A DNA stretch of 64,000 nt. Origin: JAISGQ01 sp045604155. Its GTDB lineage: Bacteria > Bacillota > Clostridia > Oscillospirales > Acutalibacteraceae. The notes under the pieces were generated by a model. That model was given only the letters and a program-made list of their open reading frames with translations, ran no database searches and was not told where the DNA came from. Where the stretch lies: contig JAZUNN010000065.1 in assembly GCA_045604155.1 (NCBI GenBank), positions 20,103 through 84,102 on the forward strand. The letters are read 5' to 3'. The position numbers and the translations under genes are program-made. Positions 23,959-33,011 of this stretch are shown in pieces. The first letter of the stretch is position 1; the number at the start of each line of letters is the position of its first letter.

Positions 23959-23982
23959 TTGTCAAGAAAAGGAGTGACTTCA

Positions 23983-25224
23983 GTGAAGAAAGAAATATGG
24001 CTGCCCTTATGTGCAATTGTTCTTGTTGCTGCTGTTATTATTGCCATGGTATTTATGCCTGCGGATAACAGCTCATCCATTCCGGTTGTATCTGTTGTAA
24101 GTGATGGAGATGACAATAAAATTGAAAATGTTGAATCTCCTGAGGTTTATACTGAAATGAAGGCTGTATGGGTACCGTATATGTCCCTTTCAGGGGTTAA
24201 TAAGGAAAAGATTGATTCCATAGTAAACAATTCCGAAAAATTCGGATACAATGCAATTATTTTCCATGTAAGACCCTTTGCTGATGCATTGTATGATTCG
24301 GATTATTTCCCTTCATCCCATCTTTTTGATGAAGTTCAGGGCGGAGTGGTGGATTTTGATCCTCTTGAATATGTTATAGAAGCCGCTCATGCAAGGAATA
24401 TCGAGGTGCACGCATGGATCAATCCTCTGAGAATACAGCATAAGAACGGAAATCTGCCTCCGAAAATATCAGAGGATAATCCATACTCAATCTTCCGCAA
24501 TGATAATGATCCTGCCAATGATCTGTACGTAATAGACTATCAGAAGGGAAAGTTTTTTAATCCCGGAGAAGAGGGTGCAAGGCAATATATAATTGACGGC
24601 ATCTGTGAAATAGTCAGAAATTACGATGTTGACGGAATTCACTGGGATGACTATTTTTATCCTGCCGATGACGATACATTTGATGACAGCAAAAGCTACA
24701 GCAAATATTTAAACGACGGAGGAGAACTTGATCTTATTGACTGGCGTACAGAATGTGTAAATATACTGGTAAAGGATACATACGACGCAATAAAGGAGAT
24801 CAAACCTGATGTTGTATTCGGCATAAGTCCTCAGGGTAATATAGGCAACTGTATCAATATGGGTGCTGATGTACATAAATGGGGCTCGGAAAAAGGCTAT
24901 GTTGATTATATCTGCCCGCAGATATATTGGTCTTTTGATCATGAAGTGGCTCAGTACGATAAGATGTGCCTTAAGTGGAGAGATATTGTCACAGAGGAGT
25001 CTGTAAAACTGTATATCGGACTCGCTCTTTATAAAGCAGGGTCTGATGCAGACAAGGGCACATGGCTTTCGTCTGATGATATTCTTGCACAGGAAATCAG
25101 GTATGCAAGAGGAGAAGAGATAAACGCAGATGGATTTATGATATATTCCTACGAATATCTTTTTAAAGATGTTACGAAAAATGAAGTGGAAAATATGACC
25201 CTTGAGCTGCAGAAAAAAGACTAA
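23983..25224 (+). CDS. Membrane-anchored glycoside hydrolase-like protein (GHL10/DUF187)
   Basis: About 413 residues with an N-terminal signal anchor (LPLCAIVLVAAVIIAMVFM) and a TIM-barrel GHL10 domain: KAVWVPYMSLSGV, YNAIIFHVRPFADALYDS, VHAWINPLRI, VDGIHWDDYFYP (candidate acidic catalytic residues) and ISPQGNIGN, then YICPQIYWSF. Relatives (YddW-like) are thought to act on cell-wall glycans, but substrate is unproven. The start is GTG 23983, 8 bases after AAAAGGAG; TTG 23959 overlaps the promoter and is rejected. Confidence 0.87.
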   Translation: MKKEIWLPLCAIVLVAAVIIAMVFMPADNSSSIPVVSVVSDGDDNKIENVESPEVYTEMKAVWVPYMSLSGVNKEKIDSIVNNSEKFGYNAIIFHVRPFADALYDSDYFPSSHLFDEVQGGVVDFDPLEYVIEAAHARNIEVHAWINPLRIQHKNGNLPPKISEDNPYSIFRNDNDPANDLYVIDYQKGKFFNPGEEGARQYIIDGICEIVRNYDVDGIHWDDYFYPADDDTFDDSKSYSKYLNDGGELDLIDWRTECVNILVKDTYDAIKEIKPDVVFGISPQGNIGNCINMGADVHKWGSEKGYVDYICPQIYWSFDHEVAQYDKMCLKWRDIVTEESVKLYIGLALYKAGSDADKGTWLSSDDILAQEIRYARGEEINADGFMIYSYEYLFKDVTKNEVENMTLELQKKD

Positions 25225-25258
25225 TCTGTCAAAAAATATTTTTATATAATATAAAATA

Positions 25259-25287
25259 TTGCATTTGAAAATCGAATGTTGTATAAT
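25259..25287 (+). promoter_or_regulatory. Predicted promoter of the PAS-GGDEF-EAL gene
   Basis: TTGCAT (25259-25264), 17-base spacer, TATAAT (25282-25287) in an AT-rich gap of 126 bases. No cyclic-di-GMP riboswitch core is recognisable. Confidence 0.5.
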
Positions 25288-25350
25288 AATAAAAAATAAA
25301 GAGAAGATTTTGATATTTTGTTCATGATGCAACCTTTCGGGGGTGAAAAA

Positions 25351-28300
25351 ATGTCTGATGGGTACATTGGTGATTTAAAACTGAACACCGGTTCTGTTGC
25401 AGGATTCCTTTCCCATGATGAGACATTTACTGCAATTAAATATTATTTTAAAGGGCAGAAGGCAGAAGGCTTTCATGCCCTTATTGCAGTTAAGGCAGAA
25501 TTTGAACGTCCTGCTTCGTGGAATGAAAACTGTGATATTGATAAATGTGTTGCCGATGAAATATCAGAAATAATAAAACAATATACAAAACCGGAGGATA
25601 TCTGCGGTCGTGAAGATTCAGACGAATATCTTATTTTTACTGCCGGATACGCTTCTGAAGAAGAGATAATTGATTATGCTCATTTCCTTTCCGAAAAAAT
25701 GAGCATTACTCTGAGAGAAAATGATACCTGTATTGATGTGAAAATCTATGCAGGTGTCTTCATTGCGCCTGCAGATAATCATGATGCCGGAGAGCTTTAT
25801 TTCAAGTCGGACGTTGCACTTGAATATTCAATCAATAATAACAAAAACATAACTGTATATTCCTACGAAATCGATCCTGAGAGTATTCGTGCAGAAGAAA
25901 AGCAGAATATGATAAAGCTGCGTACACTTCTTGAATACATGGATGGCGGTGTTATACTTGCTGAGGTTTCCGACAGCATAAATGTTTATTATGCAAGCCC
26001 CAGCTTTTATAAGATGTCAAACAGAACAACGGCTGAGATCGGAGAAAATGCAGAGAATCTGTTCTCGGTTGTTGTTCCTGAGGACAGAAACCTTCTGATA
26101 GATGCCGCACAGAGAACAGTAAACACAGGCGAAACAGCCGACTGTGTTTACAGAGTTTATGAAAGCAATGGAGACATTGGCTGGAGACAGATACGTGGTG
26201 CACGTCTGCCGGGAATAAGAAAAAACGGAAATAAATCCATTATCTGCGTAATTACCGATGTTACAGAAATAAAGGAATCAAATGCCACTCTGGAGGCGGT
26301 TGTCAATAATTCGCCTGCAGGTATCGGTGTTTTTGAAATTGACAGCAATTCAGTAAGACCTACATTTTATAATCCTACACTTAAAGGTCTGATTGGCTGT
26401 GAGAAGTATAATGACGGATATACAGAGCTTTATAATCTTATAGACTGTATTCCTGAAAATAAAAGACAGAAAATAACTGAGGAGATTATTCTTTGTGCAA
26501 AAGAATGGCGTCCATGTGAGCTGGAATTCAGAATTACCACATTGGATAATGAAAATAAATATCTCAGTGCACGAGGCGTAAATCTCTACGAACAGAACGG
26601 AAAAACATATTCACTGATTATATTTACTGATATTACAAAAGAATACCATCTCAGAAAACAGATTCGCTTTGAACAGGAAAAGTACAGAATAGCCATTGAC
26701 CTGACAAAAACTGTTCTCTGGGAAGTTGATATCAGAACAAAAACAGCATACCAGTATGCGGATTTTTCGGACAGAGAGAAAGTAAACGTATATGAAAATG
26801 CACCTAAGAGTGTGATAGATACCGGAATCATACATCCCGATTTTGTGGATGAATATGTCCGTATGTATGAAAATCTCTACAACGGCGATGATTCAGGTGA
26901 GTATTTTTACAAGCGACTAGGGGACAACAATGAATATATCTGGGTCAAGGCTCAGTTCAAGCTCCTTAAGGATGAAAACGGAGAAAATTACTATTCTGTC
27001 GGAGTTGCCGAAAAGGTTCTCAATATCGATGCTCAGATGCGTCGCTTTGAGCAGGAACAGTATTTCTGCGATCAGGTTTCCAACAGTGTCCTGGGATCAA
27101 TCAAGGTTAATCTGAGCAGAAATTATATTGAACGCCATTTCATTCTTTCAAGTACCCGTAAGATTCTCAATAATCTGCACAGCTATGACGACCTGCTCAA
27201 ACGTTCTACCAAGATGGTTTCCATTGCTGAGGATGCAGATAATCTCAGAGAAAGACTTTCAAGAGAAAATCTTTTTGAAGTCTTTAAAAATGGTCAGGAC
27301 TGGATGAATGTTGAATTCAGACGTAAGGACAAAAAAGGAAAAATCCGCTGGACAAGCCTTGCGATGAGTCTTATACGTCATCCGGTAACCGGTGATCTGT
27401 ATGGATTTGCCTATGTGCGTGATGTTGATAAAAGACGCAGATGGGAGCTGTCACTGCCATCCAAGGTTGAACGAGATCCCATCAGTATGGTATACAGCAG
27501 ATCAACCGCATTTGATATGATCAATACCATTCTTCCCGGTGTAAAGGATAAATCAACATACTGTGCCATGTGCATGGTTGACATTGACGGACTTGACGGA
27601 ATTATGGCGGATAAAGGCGAGTACATGGTTCAGAATGTTCTGTTCAATATCGGACGTGTTCTCAGAATTATTGTAGACGGAGCCGCCATTGTCGGACAGA
27701 TTGAGCAAAACCGAATCATGATATTCCGTGTGGGCATTAAAACACCTGAAGAACAGTATCTGCGTTCAGAGTATTCTGTTGACAGACTTTCAACAATGCT
27801 CAGAATAACATTCCCCAGTGAACGACTTGAAATATACAGCAGTGTTGTTGTTGCAAGTGTTTCTGATGTTGCTCTTCATGAACTTTATGAAGAAGCCTGT
27901 CACACCTGTGCAGAAGCTGTGTCGAAGAAGTCAAAGGCCATGCGTGTTGAATTCTTTGAAAAGCAGAAAAAGGAAACTGTTCAGGCTGTGATACCTGAAA
28001 CAGGCGGTACAAGAGACCAGCAGACAGGTCTGCTCACAAGACAGGATTATTATAATGTTTTCCGCACCTTAAAACCTGAAACATTGTCTTCTCTTGGTGT
28101 ATTTATTGCCGATATAAATGGACTCAGAACCATAAATCATCGCTATGGCATGGAATACGGCGATAAAATTATCAAGAATGTTGCAACAAATCTCAGATCG
28201 GAATTCAACGATGAAGAGGTGTTCCGTGTTTCGGGCGACGAATTCCTTGTGCTGTGCAAGGATTCAACGCAGGAGGATTTTATAAGAAAGTGCGATACGG

Positions 28301-29241
28301 TAATTGAGCTGATCGGAAATACATACAATAACATTATCAGCATTGGTACAACCTGGGACAGCCATGTAAAGGATGTCCAGGCACTGGTGGATCATGCTGA
28401 TGAACTGATGAAGACAGATAAGCAGGAATATTACAGAAAGAACAACAAAGCTCCTCTGGACAGTGATTTCAAGACCTATGCATGGGTTGTTGATTCAATC
28501 AGGGATGAACGTTTTTCTGTATACCTTCAGCCGAAGGCAGAGATAATCAGCGGCAGAATTACAAGCTGTGAAGCACTGGTCAGATATATTGACAGTGAAA
28601 GCGGCGTTATCAATCCCTCAAAATTTATTGCCATACTTGAAAGGGAAAACGTTATAAAGCAGCTGGATTTCTATGTGCTGAACAAAGCGCTGGAGCTTAT
28701 AGAAGGATGGATCAGAGAAGGAAAGACACCGCTTTCCGTTTCTGTAAACTTCTCAAGAAGAACCATTCTTGCTCCGAATTCACTTAACGAGGTTATGGAT
28801 ATAATAAAGGGCAGAGAGCATCTGCTTCCGTATCTTTGTATAGAGATAACAGAAACAATAGGCTCTATGGAAAGAGCAACAATAACCCGTATCTGTGAAA
28901 TGTTCCAGCGTAATGGTTTCCGACTGGCACTGGATGACTTTGGAAGTGAATATTCCAATCTTTATATTATTTCCGCATTAAGATTTGATGAGATCAAGAT
29001 TGACAAGAGCGTCATTGATGATATTGTTACCAATGATCTTGCAAGACTGACGGTGGAAAATACAAAGAGAATATGCGAAAGAACCGGAGCAACTCTTGTT
29101 GCAGAAGGCGTTGAAACCGGTGAACAGCTTGAGATTCTGAAGGATATCGGCTGTCATCTTGCGCAGGGATATCACATCAACAAACCGCTGCCAATCAATG
29201 AGTTTACAAGGAAATACATAACTGAAAAACCGACACAGTAA
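25351..29241 (+). CDS. Multi-PAS protein with three GGDEF-like domains and an EAL phosphodiesterase domain
   Basis: A 1296-residue soluble cyclic-di-GMP regulator with no signal peptide or membrane helix. In order: a degenerate GGDEF-like module (about 1-185; EDSDEYLIF at the signature position, closing with VFIAPAD and an ALEYSINNNKNI end), about four PAS-type modules (about 195-700), a second degenerate GGDEF (about 705-855; VDIDGLDG, but EQNRIMIF at the signature), a third GGDEF with SGDEF at about 961, and EAL (1045-1290) with CEALVRY, SVNFS, EITE, LDDFGSEYSN, IKIDKS and VAEGVE all present. The EAL domain should be an active phosphodiesterase; the third GGDEF may be active or GTP-sensing. 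The start is ATG 25351 after GGGGGTGA. Confidence 0.92.
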   Translation: MSDGYIGDLKLNTGSVAGFLSHDETFTAIKYYFKGQKAEGFHALIAVKAEFERPASWNENCDIDKCVADEISEIIKQYTKPEDICGREDSDEYLIFTAGYASEEEIIDYAHFLSEKMSITLRENDTCIDVKIYAGVFIAPADNHDAGELYFKSDVALEYSINNNKNITVYSYEIDPESIRAEEKQNMIKLRTLLEYMDGGVILAEVSDSINVYYASPSFYKMSNRTTAEIGENAENLFSVVVPEDRNLLIDAAQRTVNTGETADCVYRVYESNGDIGWRQIRGARLPGIRKNGNKSIICVITDVTEIKESNATLEAVVNNSPAGIGVFEIDSNSVRPTFYNPTLKGLIGCEKYNDGYTELYNLIDCIPENKRQKITEEIILCAKEWRPCELEFRITTLDNENKYLSARGVNLYEQNGKTYSLIIFTDITKEYHLRKQIRFEQEKYRIAIDLTKTVLWEVDIRTKTAYQYADFSDREKVNVYENAPKSVIDTGIIHPDFVDEYVRMYENLYNGDDSGEYFYKRLGDNNEYIWVKAQFKLLKDENGENYYSVGVAEKVLNIDAQMRRFEQEQYFCDQVSNSVLGSIKVNLSRNYIERHFILSSTRKILNNLHSYDDLLKRSTKMVSIAEDADNLRERLSRENLFEVFKNGQDWMNVEFRRKDKKGKIRWTSLAMSLIRHPVTGDLYGFAYVRDVDKRRRWELSLPSKVERDPISMVYSRSTAFDMINTILPGVKDKSTYCAMCMVDIDGLDGIMADKGEYMVQNVLFNIGRVLRIIVDGAAIVGQIEQNRIMIFRVGIKTPEEQYLRSEYSVDRLSTMLRITFPSERLEIYSSVVVASVSDVALHELYEEACHTCAEAVSKKSKAMRVEFFEKQKKETVQAVIPETGGTRDQQTGLLTRQDYYNVFRTLKPETLSSLGVFIADINGLRTINHRYGMEYGDKIIKNVATNLRSEFNDEEVFRVSGDEFLVLCKDSTQEDFIRKCDTVIELIGNTYNNIISIGTTWDSHVKDVQALVDHADELMKTDKQEYYRKNNKAPLDSDFKTYAWVVDSIRDERFSVYLQPKAEIISGRITSCEALVRYIDSESGVINPSKFIAILERENVIKQLDFYVLNKALELIEGWIREGKTPLSVSVNFSRRTILAPNSLNEVMDIIKGREHLLPYLCIEITETIGSMERATITRICEMFQRNGFRLALDDFGSEYSNLYIISALRFDEIKIDKSVIDDIVTNDLARLTVENTKRICERTGATLVAEGVETGEQLEILKDIGCHLAQGYHINKPLPINEFTRKYITEKPTQ

Positions 29242-29257
29242 TGTGTCGGTTTTTTTC
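29225..29257 (+). terminator. Intrinsic terminator overlapping the stop codon of the EAL gene
   Basis: ACCGACACA (29229-29237) pairs with TGTGTCGGT (29242-29250), extended by AAAA/TTTT, with a T7 tail. The loop contains the TAA stop at 29239-29241. Confidence 0.88.
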
Positions 29258-29305
29258 TGCAACGCAATATTTTGATATATAATTGTTAATTTATCTAATA
29301 TATTG

Positions 29306-29334
29306 TTGATTTATTTCATCTGACGAAGTACAAT
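29306..29334 (+). promoter_or_regulatory. Predicted promoter of the rpe-rnf operon
   Basis: TTGATT (29306-29311), 17-base spacer, TACAAT (29329-29334). Transcription would begin near 29341, just before a 7-bp perfect hairpin (TTCTGCA 29347-29353 with TGCAGAA 29359-29365), followed by AGGAGGT before the rpe ATG. Confidence 0.6.
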
Positions 29335-29385
29335 GATAAGTAGTTTTTCTGCAGACAATGCAGAATGAAATTCAGGAGGTAAAAA

Positions 29386-30045
29386 ATGGCTGTAATTGCA
29401 CCGTCGATACTTTCGGCAGATTTTACAAAGCTTGGCGAGGAAATGATCGGGCTTCAGAAAATGGGAGTGGAAGTAGTGCACGTTGATATTATGGATGGCT
29501 GCTTTGTGCCTAACCTGACCTTTGGATATACAATGGTCAAGGCACTGAGTGCATATAAAGGTGATATGAAATTCGATGTTCATCTCATGATGGATCATCC
29601 TTATGCCTATATTGACAATTTCATTGATGCAGGAGCTGATATGCTGACTGTTCATCTGGAATGCAAGGACGATGTGAAGGCATGTCTTGAAAAGATTGCT
29701 GCACGTGGTGTTGTTGCAGGAATATCAATAAAGCCCAAAACTCAGCCTTCCGAACTTGTTTTGTATAAAGATCTTTTTGATCAGTGCCTTATCATGACTG
29801 TTGAGCCCGGTTTTGGCGGACAGAAGATAATAATGGATTGTCTTGAAAAGATAAAGGAAGTCAGAAATATATGTAAAGGCAAACAGCTTTGCATGGCTGT
29901 TGACGGCGGTGTCAACGAAGAAAATGCAAAGTATGTTGCGGAATGCGGGGCAGACCTGATTGTAGCAGGTAATGCTGTGCTTGGCGCAAAGGACAGAACT
30001 GCTGCATTCAGAAAACTGTCGGAACTGGTGGCCTCAGAAATATAA
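29386..30045 (+). CDS. rpe: Ribulose-phosphate 3-epimerase
   Basis: Interconverts ribulose-5-phosphate and xylulose-5-phosphate in the pentose phosphate pathway. The 219-residue TIM barrel shows APSILSADFTKLGEE, VHVDIMDGCFVPNLTFG (metal His and Asp), DVHLMMDHP and MTVEPGFGGQKI, the phosphate loop. AGGAGGT precedes ATG 29386. It is 16 bases ahead of the Rnf-like genes and shares their transcript; in Bacillus and other Clostridia it usually lies near rsgA/prkC instead. Its xylulose-5-phosphate partner enzyme, transketolase, is also in this window. Confidence 0.96.
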   Translation: MAVIAPSILSADFTKLGEEMIGLQKMGVEVVHVDIMDGCFVPNLTFGYTMVKALSAYKGDMKFDVHLMMDHPYAYIDNFIDAGADMLTVHLECKDDVKACLEKIAARGVVAGISIKPKTQPSELVLYKDLFDQCLIMTVEPGFGGQKIIMDCLEKIKEVRNICKGKQLCMAVDGGVNEENAKYVAECGADLIVAGNAVLGAKDRTAAFRKLSELVASEI

Positions 30046-30061
30046 AAGGAGCGATTGTGCC

Positions 30062-31324
30062 GTGAAACCGATACGAGCAAGCGGCGTGAATTTAAAACAG
30101 AATAAAGAACCGGCACTTTCAAACAAGCTTCTTCGAGTACCGGTACCTGATGAGCTTAAAGTGCCTCTTTTCAACTTTGATCGCGGAGCTATGCTTCCCA
30201 TTCCGAGAGCAGGAGAGACTGTTGCGAAATATTCTATGCTTGCACATTCCAAGAACGGTACCTGCTGGACAGTGACACCCTGCGCCGGAAAGCTTACGCA
30301 TATCGAAAGATTTGCCCATCCTCTTATGGGTAAAGTCATGTGTGCTCATATCAGAACAGGCGACGGAGGACATGAAGTTCAGCTTGTGCCGCACAACCCT
30401 TCTGCAATGACACCTGATGGAATATTGAGATGCATTGCTCAGGCGTGTATAATTGATGAGGTTGATGGAACTCTTGTTCACAGAAAACTTCAGAAAGCAA
30501 TGAAAAACGGTACTATGCTGATTGTGGCCGACTGTATTGATGATTCACCCTATGTCAGCAGCTCGCTGAGAGTTATTATGGAATACGGCGATATGTGCGC
30601 AGACGGTGTTTCGGTTGTAATGAAGCTGCTGGGCGGTGCAAAGGCAAAACTTGCTGTTTATAATCCCGGCGGGATAGATATGGAAAATCTTCTTGACAGA
30701 GTGGGTTTTCTTGATACGGTTGAGATAAAGGGCGGATATCCCGCATGGTTTACCTTTGAACGTGAATATTGTCATGAACAGTATGTCAGAATAGGTGTTC
30801 AGGCACTTCGTGCAATATCCCTTGCAGTAAGGCAGGGAATGCCGCAGACAGAGTTTGTTGTCACAGTTGCAGGAGATTGTGTTTCGGCGCCTGTAAATGC
30901 CATTGTAACAACAGGAACAACTGTTGCGGATGTTTTTGATGCTGTCGGACTTGAATGTGAGCCAGACGTTGTACTTATAGGTGATCCCATGACGGGCGTT
31001 ATAGCAGAAGATCCTGAAACTCCGTTGTTTGCGGGAATCCGTTCTGTTATTGCAATGAAAAAAATACCCGAAAAGCCTGCGAATGCCTGCATTGGCTGCG
31101 GCAGGTGTGTTTCGGTGTGTCCGAGACATCTTTTTCCGTCGGAGGCAGTCAGGATGGCAGAACAGAAAAAACTTCTTATTGCTGCAGAATACGGTGCGAG
31201 AAGATGTATGGGATGCGGAGCCTGCAGTGCAGTGTGTCCAAGCGGAATAGAAATAACTGAACTTATGAAAAAACTGCGCCGTTATGCGGAAAAAATAGAT
31301 GGAGAGGGTGGTGCTGATGAATAA
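30062..31324 (+). CDS. RnfC-like subunit lacking the flavin/NADH site but with two [4Fe-4S] motifs
   Basis: A 420-residue RnfC homologue. The C-terminal ferredoxin-like part is intact: CIGCGRCVSVCP (Cys 343, 346, 349, 353) and CMGCGACSAVCP (Cys 382, 385, 388, 392), and the SLBB-like stretch VTVAGDCVSAP ending in GDPMTGV is recognisable. The glycine-rich GGAGFPT loop that in canonical RnfC binds FMN/NADH is replaced by IIDEVDGTLVHRKL, and the NAAECEPY strand by VADCIDDSPY. It therefore probably cannot oxidise or reduce NADH. The start is GTG 30062, 8 bases after AAAGGAG. It overlaps the RnfD-like gene by 8 bases. Confidence 0.85.
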   Translation: MKPIRASGVNLKQNKEPALSNKLLRVPVPDELKVPLFNFDRGAMLPIPRAGETVAKYSMLAHSKNGTCWTVTPCAGKLTHIERFAHPLMGKVMCAHIRTGDGGHEVQLVPHNPSAMTPDGILRCIAQACIIDEVDGTLVHRKLQKAMKNGTMLIVADCIDDSPYVSSSLRVIMEYGDMCADGVSVVMKLLGGAKAKLAVYNPGGIDMENLLDRVGFLDTVEIKGGYPAWFTFEREYCHEQYVRIGVQALRAISLAVRQGMPQTEFVVTVAGDCVSAPVNAIVTTGTTVADVFDAVGLECEPDVVLIGDPMTGVIAEDPETPLFAGIRSVIAMKKIPEKPANACIGCGRCVSVCPRHLFPSEAVRMAEQKKLLIAAEYGARRCMGCGACSAVCPSGIEITELMKKLRRYAEKIDGEGGADE

Positions 31325-32366
31325 TATAAGCTATGCACCGCACATAAGACACTCCACATCTGTGAAAAATATTATGCTCATGCTGCTTGCAGCGGCAGGG
31401 ATACTTGTTGTTCCCGCACTGTTTGTTTATGGAGCAAGAGTTATTGCATTGGTTCTGTTTGCAGTTACAGGCTCTGTTTTGCCGGAGATTCTTTTTTCTC
31501 TGATAAAAAAAGAAAAAGAGACAATTTCCGATTTTTCCGCATTATACATTGCAGTTTTGACTGCTTTGCTGATGCCGTCAGGGGTACCTGTGTGGATTCC
31601 TTTTGCAGCGGGTGCATTTGGCGCAATCGCAGCAAAGCTTCCCTTCGGAAGACTTGGAAGAAGCCCTTTTTCTCCGGCAGCGGCAGGATTTGTCTTTGTT
31701 TCCCTTGCATGGGGTGAATATTTTGTCTGTTATCCGAAAATTGGCGAGAAATTACCATTTCTGAATAACTGGAGCCTTGCTGAAGGTTATGAGATTACAG
31801 AACATCAGACAGCGATACAGATTCTTCAAAGCGCACAGAAACCCTATTTCAGCAACGAGGATGCAATGTCAGCAATTTTCGGATTCAAAGCGATAGGACC
31901 GATTGGTGCAATCGGTGTGCTGATAATCCTTGTTTCACTGGCATTCATGATATTCAGAAAAATATCTGCATGGCAGTCAACGGCAGCTTTCTGCGCTGTG
32001 GTCATCCTGCTGTCCATGATATTCAGATATGACGGTGTATCGGTGCTCATGGCACCTGTTTATGAACTGTTTACAGGCTGGATGCTGCTTGTTGCTGTTT
32101 TCCTTGCGGGAGATATTCTGACAGCTCCTCGTCTGGGGTCAGCACGTGTTCTGTATGGAATTGCATGCGGAATACTGGCATTCATACTCAGAAGAATTTC
32201 AGCCATTCAGGGTGGAGAAATAACTGCAGTTCTCATTGTCAATGCTCTTTCTTCTGCGATTGATCGTCTTGCATGGAATTGCAGACAGAGAGGAATCAGC
32301 CTGACTGCAATGAAAGAGAAAATCAAGTACCGATTAGAAAAAAGTATGAAGCAGTTTGAGGATTAA
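31317..32366 (+). CDS. RnfD-like membrane subunit lacking the flavinylation motif
   Basis: A 349-residue membrane protein homologous to RnfD/NqrB: APHIRHSTSVKNIMLMLLAA at the N-terminus, GRLGRSPFSPAAAGFVF, and GDILTAPRLGSARVLYG matching the TDPVTxP strand. Canonical RnfD carries covalent FMN on the Thr of an SGAT-type motif; the matching loop here (ITEHQTAIQIL) has none. The start is ATG 31317, inside the end of the RnfC-like gene. Topology looks like eight to ten helices. It is probably membrane-embedded with RnfE/A-like partners. Confidence 0.83.
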   Translation: MNNISYAPHIRHSTSVKNIMLMLLAAAGILVVPALFVYGARVIALVLFAVTGSVLPEILFSLIKKEKETISDFSALYIAVLTALLMPSGVPVWIPFAAGAFGAIAAKLPFGRLGRSPFSPAAAGFVFVSLAWGEYFVCYPKIGEKLPFLNNWSLAEGYEITEHQTAIQILQSAQKPYFSNEDAMSAIFGFKAIGPIGAIGVLIILVSLAFMIFRKISAWQSTAAFCAVVILLSMIFRYDGVSVLMAPVYELFTGWMLLVAVFLAGDILTAPRLGSARVLYGIACGILAFILRRISAIQGGEITAVLIVNALSSAIDRLAWNCRQRGISLTAMKEKIKYRLEKSMKQFED

Positions 32367-32381
32367 AGAGGTGGCTGAGAA

Positions 32382-33011
32382 ATGAAATACAATAAATCAT
32401 CACGTATAATTTCTGAGCACACAGATTTTATCCGAAGCTCAATAGTTTCAAGTCCCATGCTGATAAAGGCATCAGGTGTTGCAACAATAGCAGGCGCCGC
32501 AATAAGCGGTGTGAATGCATTGATTATGATATTCCTTGTGCTGAGCATTCTTCTTGCAGTCGGACTTACAACGATTCTTGACGGCGACAGGCTTGAATAC
32601 CCTGTAAAGCCGATTGTCTATACAGCGGTAAGTGTTTGTACGCTGTTTGCAATTTTGCTTGTTCTGAAGCAGATTATGCCTGCTCAGATCGACAGCTTTG
32701 GTGTGTATGCACCGCTTCTTGCATTCAATTCCCTTGTTCTTTGCCGAAGCGAAGACGATGCACCTCTGCTTTTAAGCACAGAGACAGTTTCCGATGCGCT
32801 TGCTCTTTCTGCGGTGTTTGCTCTTGTGGCGTTTCCCGTTTCGATTATCAGAGAAATTATCGGAAGCGGAGAGCTTTTCGGAAAAAGTCTCGGATTTGAA
32901 GGAAATGCTGCATTTCTTAATCCTTTTATAGGATTTATTCTTTCCGGTTATCTTATAGCGTTTATCAGAAAAATGCTTTCAGGTTCCGGGGAAAAGGAGG
33001 AAACAGCATGA
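32382..33011 (+). CDS. RnfE-like membrane subunit without cluster cysteines
   Basis: A 209-residue six-helix protein. RnfE homology is clear in SSPMLIKASGVATIAG, VYAPLLAFNSLVLCRSE and SIIREIIGSGELF. The two cysteines that contribute to the intramembrane [2Fe-2S] cluster in RnfE/NqrD (GLCP and TNC) are replaced by V and S. GAGGTGG precedes ATG 32382. It overlaps the RnfA-like gene by 4 bases. Fold conserved, redox centre lost. Confidence 0.83.
   Translation: MKYNKSSRIISEHTDFIRSSIVSSPMLIKASGVATIAGAAISGVNALIMIFLVLSILLAVGLTTILDGDRLEYPVKPIVYTAVSVCTLFAILLVLKQIMPAQIDSFGVYAPLLAFNSLVLCRSEDDAPLLLSTETVSDALALSAVFALVAFPVSIIREIIGSGELFGKSLGFEGNAAFLNPFIGFILSGYLIAFIRKMLSGSGEKEETA

Noticed and set aside
23934..23965. 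Leftward promoter for the DUF1294 gene (TTGACA with TATAAT)
   Set aside because: The two boxes are 20 bases apart on the minus strand, outside the usual range; an alternative TATAGT gives 15. Not strong enough to list.
25225..25350. Cyclic-di-GMP riboswitch before the GGDEF/EAL gene
   Set aside because: The gap is very AT-rich and lacks the conserved GEMM core and GNRA tetraloop structure.
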